This document shows positions 1-7,605 of a stretch of 47,737 nt of DNA, piece after piece. The stretch is from NCBI GenBank assembly GCA_017504805.1, contig JAFVQN010000050.1, positions 1 to 47,737 of the forward strand, read 5' to 3'. The notes beneath the pieces are model-generated. The model saw only the letters and a list, made by a program, of their open reading frames with translations, did not search any database and was not told where the DNA came from. The position numbers were made by a program, and so were the translations under genes. This DNA is from Akkermansia sp. Lineage in GTDB: Bacteria > Verrucomicrobiota > Verrucomicrobiia > Verrucomicrobiales > Akkermansiaceae. The number at the start of each line of letters is the position of its first letter. Within the stretch, counting starts at the first letter, position 1.

Positions 1-17
1 ATGGGGGTACGGGACAT
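1..17 (-). CDS. Possible 5' end of a gene leaving the left edge
   Basis: Only five codons are in the window (ATG at 17, reading M-S-R-T-P), so no product can be named. The reason to suspect a gene is the good leftward promoter at 50-78, whose predicted transcript would start near 43 and reach this ATG after about 26 nt. The start codon is a guess; a later in-frame start beyond the edge is equally possible. Confidence 0.3.
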
Positions 18-49
18 AGTCTTATAAATGTCTTGTTATGACGCGGACA

Positions 50-78
50 AGACTACCCCGAAACCGCCGCCAAGTCAA
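50..78 (-). promoter_or_regulatory. Leftward sigma70-type promoter at the left edge
   Basis: On the minus strand TTGACT (73-78) is followed by a 17-nt spacer and TAGTCT (50-55). The spacer ends in CGGGG, as in the promoters before 2130 and 3863. It would drive a gene lying mostly outside the window. Confidence 0.55.
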
Positions 79-98
79 GCGCAAAAAGCTACCGCTGC

Positions 99-330
99 CC
101 TGGCGGGCACACGTGTCCCAAAGATTTGGGACACGTGGATTTACGATTGACAATTTACGATTGACGAATTGAAAGTTAGCGGCTTACGCCGACAGAATCT
201 CAAATGAGCGCTTACTGCCGATGGCGAGGCGGGAGATACCCCACTACGAATTTTCTCACAGAACACTTTGCCTTTATGTCGTTCAGGGCTATTTTTCCAT
301 AATCTTTGGGACACGTGTGCCTGGCGGGCA
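99..330. mobile_element. MITE-like element with terminal inverted repeats and 11-bp flanking direct repeat
   Basis: CCTGGCGGGCA occurs at 99-109 and again at 320-330, bracketing about 210 bp. The ends are inverted repeats: the 19 bp at 108-126 are the reverse complement of 301-319, sharing the core AATCTTTGGGACACGTG. The left end also folds on itself (110-122 pairs with 125-137, 13 bp). Inside is a 13-bp direct repeat, ATTTACGATTGAC, at 139-151 and 153-165. No transposase is encoded, so this is a non-autonomous element or a large repeat unit. A related copy of the core lies at 13223-13253. The duplication could be a target-site duplication or coincidental unit structure; only one site is seen here. 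Confidence 0.6.
110..137. repeat. Near-perfect palindrome at the left end of the element
   Basis: A 13-bp arm, CACGTGTCCCAAA, is followed after GA by its exact reverse complement. The same core recurs at 301-319 and 13223-13253. Its position at an element end suggests a recombination or transposase recognition hairpin; it has no U-run and is not a terminator. Confidence 0.7.
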
Positions 331-355
331 AAAAAGGAACGAGAAAACATCCAGC

Positions 356-383
356 TTGACTTCCATCCTGTCGGATGTAGAAT
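356..383 (+). promoter_or_regulatory. Promoter of the L,D-transpeptidase gene
   Basis: TTGACT (356-361), a 16-nt spacer and TAGAAT (378-383). The start codon GTG at 390 begins only 6 nt after the -10, so the predicted transcript begins at the start codon itself. No Shine-Dalgarno is possible. Confidence 0.65.
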
Positions 384-389
384 ACAAGC

Positions 390-1061
390 GTGCGTAAGCT
401 CCTGCTATTCATTCTGATTCTAACCCCGGTCATCCTCATGGTGTTCAGCCGCCAACCACCGGAAGACCGGGTGACCACCGCCCGGAAGCGTGCGGCGAAG
501 GAATGGACCGCTCACTTCGGCAAACCGGTTTTCATCCGTATCATCAAAGAGGAGCGCCTGCTTGAACTCTGGCTGCAGGAGCCGGACAAAGGCACCTGGA
601 AATGCCACAAATCCTATACCATAGCCGGAATGAGCGGCAGTATCGGCCCCAAAACCGCCGAGGGTGACAAACAGGCGCCGGAGGGATTCTACCGGGTATA
701 CCCCCGCAGTATGAACCCCCGCAGCAAGTTTCACCTGGCTTTCAATATAGGCTACCCGAACCGCTACGACCGGGAGCTGGGTCGCACCGGCAGCTTCATC
801 ATGGTACACGGCAGCATCTGGTCCGTGGGGTGCTTTGCTATGACCGATGCCGGGATTGAAGAGATCTACACCCTGGTGAACGAGGCCTTCAAGGCAGGGG
901 CAGAGAGCGTCCCGGTACAGATATATCCCTTCCGCATGACCGCAGAACGCATGAGAAAGGAAAAGGGAAACACGCACTATGCCTTCTGGCAGCACTTGCA
1001 CCCCGGCTGGCAGCACACAGAAAACCGGCAGGAGCCTTACCCTGATACCGATACTCCATGA
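390..1061 (+). CDS. L,D-transpeptidase (YkuD/YafK-type) family protein
   Basis: This 223-aa protein carries the L,D-transpeptidase signature HGSIWSVGCFAM, with His140 and the predicted catalytic Cys148. The family makes 3-3 peptidoglycan crosslinks or attaches proteins to the wall; the substrate here cannot be read. Residues 4-20 form one hydrophobic segment, so it is exported as a signal-anchored or secreted protein acting on the wall side. The region around residues 80-105 (GPKTAEGDKQAPEGFY) matches the conserved family stretch preceding the catalytic part, and resembles the YafK subgroup. The start is GTG, fixed by the promoter whose -10 ends at 383. The stop overlaps the next ATG as ATGA, so the downstream membrane gene is translationally coupled. 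Confidence 0.85.
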   Translation: MRKLLLFILILTPVILMVFSRQPPEDRVTTARKRAAKEWTAHFGKPVFIRIIKEERLLELWLQEPDKGTWKCHKSYTIAGMSGSIGPKTAEGDKQAPEGFYRVYPRSMNPRSKFHLAFNIGYPNRYDRELGRTGSFIMVHGSIWSVGCFAMTDAGIEEIYTLVNEAFKAGAESVPVQIYPFRMTAERMRKEKGNTHYAFWQHLHPGWQHTENRQEPYPDTDTP

Positions 1062-2062
1062 TTCACCGATTTCAGCCCATCCCCCCTTCGTGTCCATACA
1101 AACCGAACTGGCCATTGCGGCTGGCGATTTCGGCAGCCCTTGGCTTGCTGGCAGGTCTTCTCTGCTGGTGCTGCGGCGGGGCGCATCCCGCTGCATGGTT
1201 CTGCGGTGCTGCGTGCTTCACCCTCTCCATCTGCCTGCACCAGGATATCGAGATGAAGTACGCACCGGACACGCGCGCAGGAGACTACCTGAGTGGTAAA
1301 TGCAATGCGTGGCGACTCATCCGCAGCGGTATCCTTCTCTACCGCGAAGGCAAGCCCGGCCTGTGCATTTTCCTACCGTGGGCAAGCTTGCAGGAAGCCA
1401 GGATGGCAGCCGACGGCATCAGCCTGTGGAATGAGGAAACAGACACCTTTTTCCTGCTGCCGATTGCCGGAAGTGAGAAGGAAACAACACTTCTCCTGAT
1501 TCAAGGACAGATTACTGAAAACAGAGTAGACGTAGAAGAGACAGAGGCTTATGAAAAAGCGGTCTTCTTCATGGGGGCCCCGTTTAATATCCCTGTATTA
1601 CCCTGCGCACTCACAGCGCTACCTTGGTTCATCCTCGGAGCAATCAGTCCCTTTCTCTTCCCAGAATCCGCACCCATTTGCGCGGTTTTTCTGACGTTTG
1701 GAAGCGCATGCGCCACAGCAAATCACTACGACCTTGAAGAGGATTTCCTCAGTACAAGCTACGTCGGGGAAGAAGTCCGCAGAAGCGGCAGCGGCATCAT
1801 CACTCGCACGGATGGGGGACTCACCTTCTATATTCCCTGGGATGACATGGAAGACGCCACTATCACAGCGGCAGACTCCGTCTTTCTGAAAATGCGCGGC
1901 GAGCGGGTCGGGCTTGTGCTCACGAACCTTGATGGCCAGATGCCTGTGCGGATAGCGCGCAGGTACACCAGAATTCATCGGTGGATATGCAACATCGGCA
2001 GATTTGCCCTCGTTTTTGCGTCCGCCATTGCCGGTATGCTGTGGCACACGTTGTGGAATTGA
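1058..2062 (+). CDS. Multi-pass membrane orphan with an internal duplication
   Basis: A 334-aa protein I do not recognise. It has a hydrophobic hairpin near residues 22-60, a soluble stretch to about 165, a second hydrophobic hairpin near 175-215, a second soluble stretch and a C-terminal segment near 310-330. The soluble stretches look like diverged copies: G-x-LYREGKPGLCIFLPWASL in the first and GIITRTDGGLTFYIPWDDM in the second, each followed by a similar strand pattern. This recalls small two-helix proteins with a C-terminal beta domain of the YcxB type, but that is only a resemblance. It overlaps the L,D-transpeptidase gene by 4 nt, so the two are probably co-transcribed and may share a wall-related role. 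Confidence 0.6.
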   Translation: MIHRFQPIPPSCPYKPNWPLRLAISAALGLLAGLLCWCCGGAHPAAWFCGAACFTLSICLHQDIEMKYAPDTRAGDYLSGKCNAWRLIRSGILLYREGKPGLCIFLPWASLQEARMAADGISLWNEETDTFFLLPIAGSEKETTLLLIQGQITENRVDVEETEAYEKAVFFMGAPFNIPVLPCALTALPWFILGAISPFLFPESAPICAVFLTFGSACATANHYDLEEDFLSTSYVGEEVRRSGSGIITRTDGGLTFYIPWDDMEDATITAADSVFLKMRGERVGLVLTNLDGQMPVRIARRYTRIHRWICNIGRFALVFASAIAGMLWHTLWN

Positions 2063-2091
2063 AAATTCTCAGTAAAAACGGACGATTCTGC

Positions 2092-2120
2092 TTGAAAAAC
2101 GGCGGTTGTCGGGGTATGTT
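2092..2120 (+). promoter_or_regulatory. Promoter of the PAS-SpoIIE gene; fixes its start
   Basis: TTGAAA (2092-2097), 17 nt, TATGTT (2115-2120). A longer reading frame begins with TTG at 2106, but that codon lies between the -35 and -10 and would not be transcribed. The first usable start is ATG at 2130, 9 nt after the -10. Confidence 0.65.
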
Positions 2121-2129
2121 ATAAAGCAA

Positions 2130-3764
2130 ATGAGTGACGGCCCCGAGCAGAATAACGAGAAGCGCACTGTACCCGGCGTATTTGTGTGGGATATGGTGCG
2201 CAAAGCGTTGCGCGCTGCGGAGGAAGGCGTGTATTGCTGGTTGTTCGAGAACGACGAAATCTTCTACACTGAGCAGTGCGTGAAAATGATGGGCATGTCC
2301 ATGAAGGACTGGGCTCCCAATATCTTCACCGAGCCGGAGAAAACCATTCATCCGGAGGATGTAAGCTTCTTCACCACTACAGTAAAGCGCTATATTGACC
2401 GCCCCACCTACAACCCTCTGCGTGTGGAAGTGCGCCTGCTCAACCAGCACAACCGCGGCTGGCGCTGGGTGCGAATCAATGGTCTGCTGGAGTACGACGC
2501 TGATAAGAAGCCGTGCCGGCTGGTTGGTGTGTGGGTGGATATCACCCGCCGCAAGATGGCAGACCTGCACGCCATGGAAGACCGCGACCTCTTCCGCACG
2601 CTCATCAACTACCTGCCGGACAACATCTACTTCAAAAACCGTGAGTCCCGCTTCGTCATTGCCAATGAAGCCACCGCGAAAAAAATGAAGGTACGTACCC
2701 CTTCCGACCTCATCGGCAGCCGGGACTCCAACTTCTTTGCGCCGGAAATGTGCGAAATCGCCCGCACAGAGGAAGCCGAAATCATGGCCACCGGCAAGCC
2801 TATTCTCAACCGCATCCACCACGAAAAATGGAAAGGCGGCAAATCCACCTGGGGCCGGGTCTCCAAATTCCCGTGGTACGCAGCGGATGGTTCAGTCAAA
2901 GGCATCGTGGGTATCTCCAGCGATGTCACAAAACTCATCGAGACTCAGCAGAAATACCAGCGCATAGCCAAACAACTGGATGAAAAGAACAAGCTGCTGG
3001 AGAAGGAGATTACCCTGGCCCGCGAGGTGCAGCAGGCGCTGCAGAATGTCTTTGTGCCTGACCGCGAATGGAAGCACATCGACGGCAGCACGCGCAGAGC
3101 GCGTTTCCACCATGTCTACCTACCCTCAGCCGGCGTGGCTGGTGACTGTTTCGAAGTATTCCCCGTAGGCCAGAGCGGCGTGGGCATGCTCATCTGCGAT
3201 GTCATGGGACACGGCGTGCGTGCAGCACTCATCGCGTCAATGATGCGCGGTCTCATGGCCCAGCTGTCCAACCTGGCCGATACGCCGGCACTCTTCCTCT
3301 CCTCCCTGAACCGGCAGATGTACCGCATCTTCAGCCAGGCAAACATCACCATGTTTGCCTCCGCCTGCTACGTATATCTGGACCTGGACCGCCGGCGTCT
3401 CACGCTGGCAGGAGCCGGTCACCCGGCGCCGATTGTGCTGCCACGGGATGCCAGGGCATTCCAACCGGCTATTCCCCGCACCCCGGCGCTGGGGCTGCTG
3501 GAGAATGCCATGTTCCGCGAAAGCGAAATACGGCTGGAAGATGGCATGAAACTCATGCTCTTCACCGATGGACTCACCGAGGCTCAGGACGCCACTGGTG
3601 ATGAACTGGGAGCCCCGCGGATTATGGATTTCCTGCAGGAGCGCCAGCCCCGGAGCATCCGCGAAATGATTGACATAGCCCTGGCCGGCATGCACCAGTT
3701 TACCGGCAGCGTGCAGCAGGATGACGATATCTGTCTGCTCGGCGTTGAATTCAATGAGGAATAA
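2130..3764 (+). CDS. PAS-domain SpoIIE/RsbU-type serine/threonine phosphatase
   Basis: This 544-aa cytoplasmic protein has two PAS-like sensor domains (about residues 20-145 and 150-275), a short charged coiled coil (about 275-305), and a C-terminal PP2C phosphatase of the SpoIIE/RsbU class. Metal-binding PP2C motifs are visible: GVAGDCFEVF, ICDVMGHGVRAALI, FTDGLTEA and QQDDDICLL. Family members dephosphorylate an anti-sigma-factor antagonist, releasing an alternative sigma factor, or feed a related partner switch. No antagonist or anti-sigma gene is adjacent, so the target is unknown. The PAS ligand is also unknown. No transmembrane segment is seen. The start at 2130 is set by the promoter. 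Confidence 0.85.
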   Translation: MSDGPEQNNEKRTVPGVFVWDMVRKALRAAEEGVYCWLFENDEIFYTEQCVKMMGMSMKDWAPNIFTEPEKTIHPEDVSFFTTTVKRYIDRPTYNPLRVEVRLLNQHNRGWRWVRINGLLEYDADKKPCRLVGVWVDITRRKMADLHAMEDRDLFRTLINYLPDNIYFKNRESRFVIANEATAKKMKVRTPSDLIGSRDSNFFAPEMCEIARTEEAEIMATGKPILNRIHHEKWKGGKSTWGRVSKFPWYAADGSVKGIVGISSDVTKLIETQQKYQRIAKQLDEKNKLLEKEITLAREVQQALQNVFVPDREWKHIDGSTRRARFHHVYLPSAGVAGDCFEVFPVGQSGVGMLICDVMGHGVRAALIASMMRGLMAQLSNLADTPALFLSSLNRQMYRIFSQANITMFASACYVYLDLDRRRLTLAGAGHPAPIVLPRDARAFQPAIPRTPALGLLENAMFRESEIRLEDGMKLMLFTDGLTEAQDATGDELGAPRIMDFLQERQPRSIREMIDIALAGMHQFTGSVQQDDDICLLGVEFNEE

Positions 3765-3807
3765 GCCGGAAAACACCTGATTTTCCGCCATTCCGCGCAA
3801 AAAATGA

Positions 3808-3836
3808 TTGCATTGGCGCGCATTTCGGGGTAGTCT
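3808..3836 (+). promoter_or_regulatory. Promoter of the 485-aa orphan
   Basis: TTGCAT (3808-3813), 17 nt ending in CGGGG, TAGTCT (3831-3836). The leader to ATG 3863 would be about 20 nt and has no Shine-Dalgarno. Confidence 0.55.
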
Positions 3837-3862
3837 ATCTGGCGGTAACCGATTTTACAATC

Positions 3863-5320
3863 ATGAGCGAAGAAAAGAGCCAGGGGAATGCCAATTCCCT
3901 CAATCTGTCAGACCTGGCAGATTTCCAGTTCGGGCCGGCCTGGGCGCGCCCGGGTGCAGCCGCCACCCCCACGTATACCAGCGCCCCGCGTGAATCTCGT
4001 GCGCCCCGCCGCAAAGAGGTTGGCGAGCGTCGCAGTTTCAATCGCGACCGCCACAGCAGCAACGCCGGCGATGCCCCCCGAGCCCCACGCAAGGGAGACC
4101 GCCCGCAGAAGCGCGAACCCCGCCGCGAGCCAAAGCCGCAGCGTGAGCTGCCAGCCCCGGCAGAAGGGTTCCGCGTTGAGCTGCGCCCGGCCAACAGCAT
4201 TCTGGAACTCTTCGCCGCCAACATCCAGAAACAGAAGCGCGCCCTGCCCCTCATCGATCTGGCACGCGTCGTCATGGGCGACAAGGCCCGCTACGACCTC
4301 GTCTTCATGAAGCTGGAGAACGGCCCCATGCTCATTCATTCCACCAAGGGCGACCAGGCCTGCTGGCTTACCGAGGCTGAGGCGGTGGCTTACCTCTGGA
4401 AAGCCCCCTGGTTCTCCGAGCTCTACACCAGGGAGGAAATCGAGGTGGAAGCGCCCAAGGGCAATTTCACCGCCGTGGCCGTCTGTTCCCTGGGTGGCGA
4501 ACTCATCGGGCCGGTGACCTGGCACGGATACCAGGCTGCGCTCATGAACCTTTACCGCAACAAGTACTCCACCATGCCGCTGGATGTGTTCAAAAACCGC
4601 ATCTCGGTAGATAAGACGGAGGAAACCGTGGCAGCCTGGGTGCAGGCTGCCAGCCACAAGACCGTGTGGAAACCCACCCGCGAGGGGGCTGCCGATACCG
4701 TGCTGGAAGATGCCCGCGCCGTGGAGGCCGACTTCCTGGCCAACCACTACAGCAGCGTGTATGAAGTAGTGGACAAAGTGTTCATCAACGGCTCCACCCC
4801 GCGGGCCGTGCTTTCCCCGGGCATTGCGGCCCATGTGGCTATCCTTTCCGATAAGACCCGCCGCTTCCCGCAGATGCTCATCCCGAACCTCTGCCACGGC
4901 ATGGCCCGCCACCACATGCCCATCTACAAGTGGCACGGCAATCACTTCACCGGCCCGAGCCGCGTGCGCGCCCTGCCCGCAGATACAGTGCTGGCAGACC
5001 GCATGATGGCCATCATGAACTGGGCAAAGGAGAACTCCGGCAAGAAGGCCGACATCATGTTCGCCGAGCTGAGCGGAGTTTCCGCCGGTGAGGACGAGGC
5101 CAGCCGCCAGGCTGCCACAGATGCGCATGCTCCCTATGTGGCCGATATGATCTGGCTGCTGGAGCAAGGCTACATCGTGGTGACCAGCGATAATGCCGTG
5201 TGGTTCCCCAAGGGAGACCTGGCACCCGAACCTGTCACTAAGCCCCAGCCCCGCAAAGGCGGCAGCAAGAAAGGCAGGAAAGCCCCTGCCCCCAAACAGG
5301 GTGAGCAGTCCAAGGACTGA
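3863..5320 (+). CDS. Conserved-looking orphan with basic disordered tails
   Basis: I do not recognise this 485-aa protein. Residues 35-110 are low-complexity and rich in Arg, Pro, Ala and Lys (for example RKGDRPQKREPRREPKPQRE), and the last 35 residues are Lys/Gly/Pro-rich. Such tails are common in proteins that bind RNA or ribosomes. The folded middle (about 115-445) is mixed alpha/beta, has no signal peptide or membrane segment, and shows no motif I can tie to an enzyme. Stretches such as NLCHGMARHHMPIYKWHGNHF hold several His/Cys residues that could bind metal, but nothing proves this. It is monocistronic, with its own promoter and a strong terminator, suggesting high expression. Confidence 0.6.
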   Translation: MSEEKSQGNANSLNLSDLADFQFGPAWARPGAAATPTYTSAPRESRAPRRKEVGERRSFNRDRHSSNAGDAPRAPRKGDRPQKREPRREPKPQRELPAPAEGFRVELRPANSILELFAANIQKQKRALPLIDLARVVMGDKARYDLVFMKLENGPMLIHSTKGDQACWLTEAEAVAYLWKAPWFSELYTREEIEVEAPKGNFTAVAVCSLGGELIGPVTWHGYQAALMNLYRNKYSTMPLDVFKNRISVDKTEETVAAWVQAASHKTVWKPTREGAADTVLEDARAVEADFLANHYSSVYEVVDKVFINGSTPRAVLSPGIAAHVAILSDKTRRFPQMLIPNLCHGMARHHMPIYKWHGNHFTGPSRVRALPADTVLADRMMAIMNWAKENSGKKADIMFAELSGVSAGEDEASRQAATDAHAPYVADMIWLLEQGYIVVTSDNAVWFPKGDLAPEPVTKPQPRKGGSKKGRKAPAPKQGEQSKD

Positions 5321-5347
5321 TTCTAACCAGCAAGCTCATTAAGACAT

Positions 5348-5377
5348 CCCCGCCGGAGGTAATTCCGGCGGGGTTTT
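5348..5377 (+). terminator. Rho-independent terminator of the 485-aa orphan gene
   Basis: A perfect 10-bp GC-rich stem (CCCCGCCGGA with TCCGGCGGGG), 6-nt loop, then TTTT. The minus side has no T-run, so it acts on the rightward transcript only. Confidence 0.9.
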
Positions 5378-5401
5378 CATGTAAGGATCCATCCGTATTC
5401 C

Positions 5402-6922
5402 TCACTCTCGCACGTAGAGGATGTATTCCGGTCGCCGGGCGAAGGAACCGAATGCAGGATTCAAATCAGAATGGCGAAGCGCTCTGTATCTGTCAGGCGC
5501 ATTCTGAAGCAGTTCTCTATCTCCCTTTTCGTTACATACGGACCCGATTGCATAGCGAGGGGAACGCTTACGGATGGACTCGCTCAGTTCCTCGCGGTGT
5601 TGCGCATAGCCACCTGGCACCATCGAGGGGATAAAATGAGCCCCCATGGGTACTGTCCCGGTCAGACGGTGCAGGTGCAAAGCGCCCTCGACATCGAGAA
5701 TCACCACATCGGTTTTATCGCCTTGAGATAATTCGCGGACAAGCTCTTGAGTCACAATTTTCATTTCAGCATTGCCATTATGCGGCTTCAGGAATTGCAC
5801 TACGAGCGGCAAACCGGCAGCAAAAGCCAGCACACTGGCCAGCGCCGCAGCTCCGCCCCATTTGACCAGACGTCCCTTCCACGCAGCAAACAGAATAAGA
5901 CCAGGCAACCAAAATACACTGAATACAAAAGCGTAGTGAATATATCTCCGCGAGCCGCAATAGGCAGCATAGACAGATACAGCCAGGGAAATAAGCAGCA
6001 CGATAAAGGCTGGAGTCACTCTGCGAACTCGCCAGAAAAAGGGCACTAACAGGCATGGCAGCAGGGTCAGCCAACCGATGACTGCAGCCAGCCACTCCGG
6101 CAGGGCCTGATGCAGATGCAATGGCACCAGCTCCGAAGCCAGCAGCCAGCCGAGTGAGCCCAGCATAGATTCTGACCATGGAGCAGAGCCATATTGCCAC
6201 GCAATCTCCACATATTCGTGCCAGAGCGGTCGGAGGGCATCATGGGCGTAAAAGTAACTCAGCACCGGCACCAGCATAACTGCGGCTCCCAGCATCTGAA
6301 GAAATCCTGCCCGCCACCAGTAGTGACCGGCAGCAAGTACCCCCCACAGGCAAAATGGCAGCCAGAACACAGCCTGATTATACTTTGCCAGTAATACCAC
6401 AGCCAGAGAGAAGCCCAGGAGGAGCTGCACACCTGCCGGCGGCTCACCTTCATCTACCACCCAGCGAGCCAGCCAGAACAGCGCCATCTGCTGCAGCACC
6501 CAGGTTATTTCTGCCGGGTGCAGAGAGAAATACAAAATGGCAACGCTATAAATTCCGAGCACACCGAGTGCCTCGGAACGTGAGACAAACAGGCGGGCTG
6601 TACGGTAGGCAAACAGTAACCCCAGCCCCACCAGCGGAGATTCCAGCAGGCAGGCCCCAAGAAAACGGCCGGGGGTAAGCAACGAGCCTGCCCCATGCAG
6701 CAGAAACACCAGAGGACCTTTCAAATCCGTCAGCTCCACATATGGTAAACGCCCCTGCATCCACCCCTGCCCGATGAGGTAGTATATGTTGAGGTCATAT
6801 TCCGGGCGCAGGTGCATGCTCACGCTCGATGGACTGAAGCCGAAACGCATGATTACAAAGGCAGCCAGCGTACCCAGCAGGTACACCAGCCAGCATTCTC
6901 TGGCAGATGCTCGCGTTTCCAT
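5402..6922 (-). CDS. GT-C fold membrane glycosyltransferase (GT39/ArnT-like)
   Basis: A 506-aa polytopic inner-membrane protein with about ten or more hydrophobic helices and a soluble C-terminal domain from about residue 385. The first periplasmic loop has the GT-C pattern: an acidic residue in EYDLNIYYLIGQGW, then GRLPYVELTDLKGPL, as in family 39/ArnT-type enzymes that transfer sugar from a polyprenyl phosphate donor. The acceptor (protein, lipid or glycan) cannot be told from sequence. It stands alone, divergent from def, with the -10 only 7 nt before its ATG. The alternative is a non-catalytic GT-C relative. Confidence 0.75.
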   Translation of the reverse strand: METRASARECWLVYLLGTLAAFVIMRFGFSPSSVSMHLRPEYDLNIYYLIGQGWMQGRLPYVELTDLKGPLVFLLHGAGSLLTPGRFLGACLLESPLVGLGLLFAYRTARLFVSRSEALGVLGIYSVAILYFSLHPAEITWVLQQMALFWLARWVVDEGEPPAGVQLLLGFSLAVVLLAKYNQAVFWLPFCLWGVLAAGHYWWRAGFLQMLGAAVMLVPVLSYFYAHDALRPLWHEYVEIAWQYGSAPWSESMLGSLGWLLASELVPLHLHQALPEWLAAVIGWLTLLPCLLVPFFWRVRRVTPAFIVLLISLAVSVYAAYCGSRRYIHYAFVFSVFWLPGLILFAAWKGRLVKWGGAAALASVLAFAAGLPLVVQFLKPHNGNAEMKIVTQELVRELSQGDKTDVVILDVEGALHLHRLTGTVPMGAHFIPSMVPGGYAQHREELSESIRKRSPRYAIGSVCNEKGDRELLQNAPDRYRALRHSDLNPAFGSFARRPEYILYVRE

Positions 6923-6929
6923 TGGTTAC

Positions 6930-6958
6930 AATATAACGCACGCCAGCACACAAGGCAA
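6930..6958 (-). promoter_or_regulatory. Promoter of the GT-C gene
   Basis: Minus strand: TTGCCT (6953-6958), 17 nt, TATATT (6930-6935). Only 7 nt separate the -10 from ATG 6922, predicting a leaderless mRNA. Confidence 0.65.
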
Positions 6959-6981
6959 GCGGCATCGGTGTCAGTTTGAGC

Positions 6982-7010
6982 TTGACATTCTGCGGTTCTG
7001 CCCCCAGAAT
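6982..7010 (+). promoter_or_regulatory. Promoter of def; fixes its start
   Basis: TTGACA (6982-6987), 17 nt, CAGAAT (7005-7010). A longer frame opens at 6976, upstream of the -35, so it cannot be the translation start. The leader to ATG 7048 is about 30 nt. Confidence 0.65.
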
Positions 7011-7047
7011 AAGGCACCTGCGGTGCATCCCCGCTACATATCTGACC

Positions 7048-7605
7048 ATGCTTCTGACTGTAAACCAATACGGCGATTCCGTCCTCCGCGCAGTGAGTGC
7101 GCCGGTGGAACATGTTGACGACGAACTCAAGAACCTGGTGGAAAACATGCTCGAAACCATGTATGCCGCCGAAGGAATCGGGCTGGCAGCTCCCCAGGTG
7201 GGGCTGAATATCCGCCTGGTGGTCATCGATATCCCCGAGGACGAGGAAGAGGGCGCCGAGCCGGAGATGATTATGGTGAATGGCGAGGAAAAGCCCATGC
7301 GCAGCATCATGCCGCTGGTGTTCATCAACCCGGAAATTGAACCCTACGGCAAGCAGTATCTCTTTACCGAAGGCTGCCTGAGCGTGCGCAACATCCGCGC
7401 CAATGTGGCCCGGCCGGAGTTTGTGAAAGCGCGTCTTCCCCAGCTGGACGGCAGCGTGCTGGAGCTGGACTGCGGCGGTCTGCTGGCCCGCTGTCTGCAG
7501 CACGAGTGCGACCATCTGGACGGGTTCCTCTTTGTGGACCGCGTGTCCTCTGCCGCCAAGATTACGCTGACCAAGAAGCTCAAGAAGCTCGCCTCCATGC
7601 GCTGA
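7048..7605 (+). CDS. def: Peptide deformylase
   Basis: This 185-aa enzyme removes the formyl group from the N-terminal Met of new proteins. All three metal-site motifs are present: EGIGLAAPQVGL, EGCLSV (Cys ligand) and QHECDHLDG (two His ligands and catalytic Glu). A short acidic insert (EDEEEGAEPE) follows the first motif. The ATG at 7048 is chosen because the promoter lies inside the longer upstream frame and homologues begin at about this point. Its last 26 nt overlap the 3' end of the convergent squalene/phytoene synthase gene. Confidence 0.95.
   Translation: MLLTVNQYGDSVLRAVSAPVEHVDDELKNLVENMLETMYAAEGIGLAAPQVGLNIRLVVIDIPEDEEEGAEPEMIMVNGEEKPMRSIMPLVFINPEIEPYGKQYLFTEGCLSVRNIRANVARPEFVKARLPQLDGSVLELDCGGLLARCLQHECDHLDGFLFVDRVSSAAKITLTKKLKKLASMR

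Noticed and set aside
139-165. Tandem 13-mer as a CRISPR-like repeat
   Set aside because: Only two units with one base between them and no spacers.
212-478. Small minus-strand frame across the repeat element
   Set aside because: It crosses the element boundary and the L,D-transpeptidase start; it looks like repeat sequence read as protein.
3766-3786. Seven-bp hairpin after the SpoIIE gene as a terminator
   Set aside because: The stem is short and A/T-rich and no T-run follows.
3908-5167. A 419-codon minus-strand open frame
   Set aside because: Antisense to the 485-aa orphan, which has its own promoter and terminator on the plus strand.
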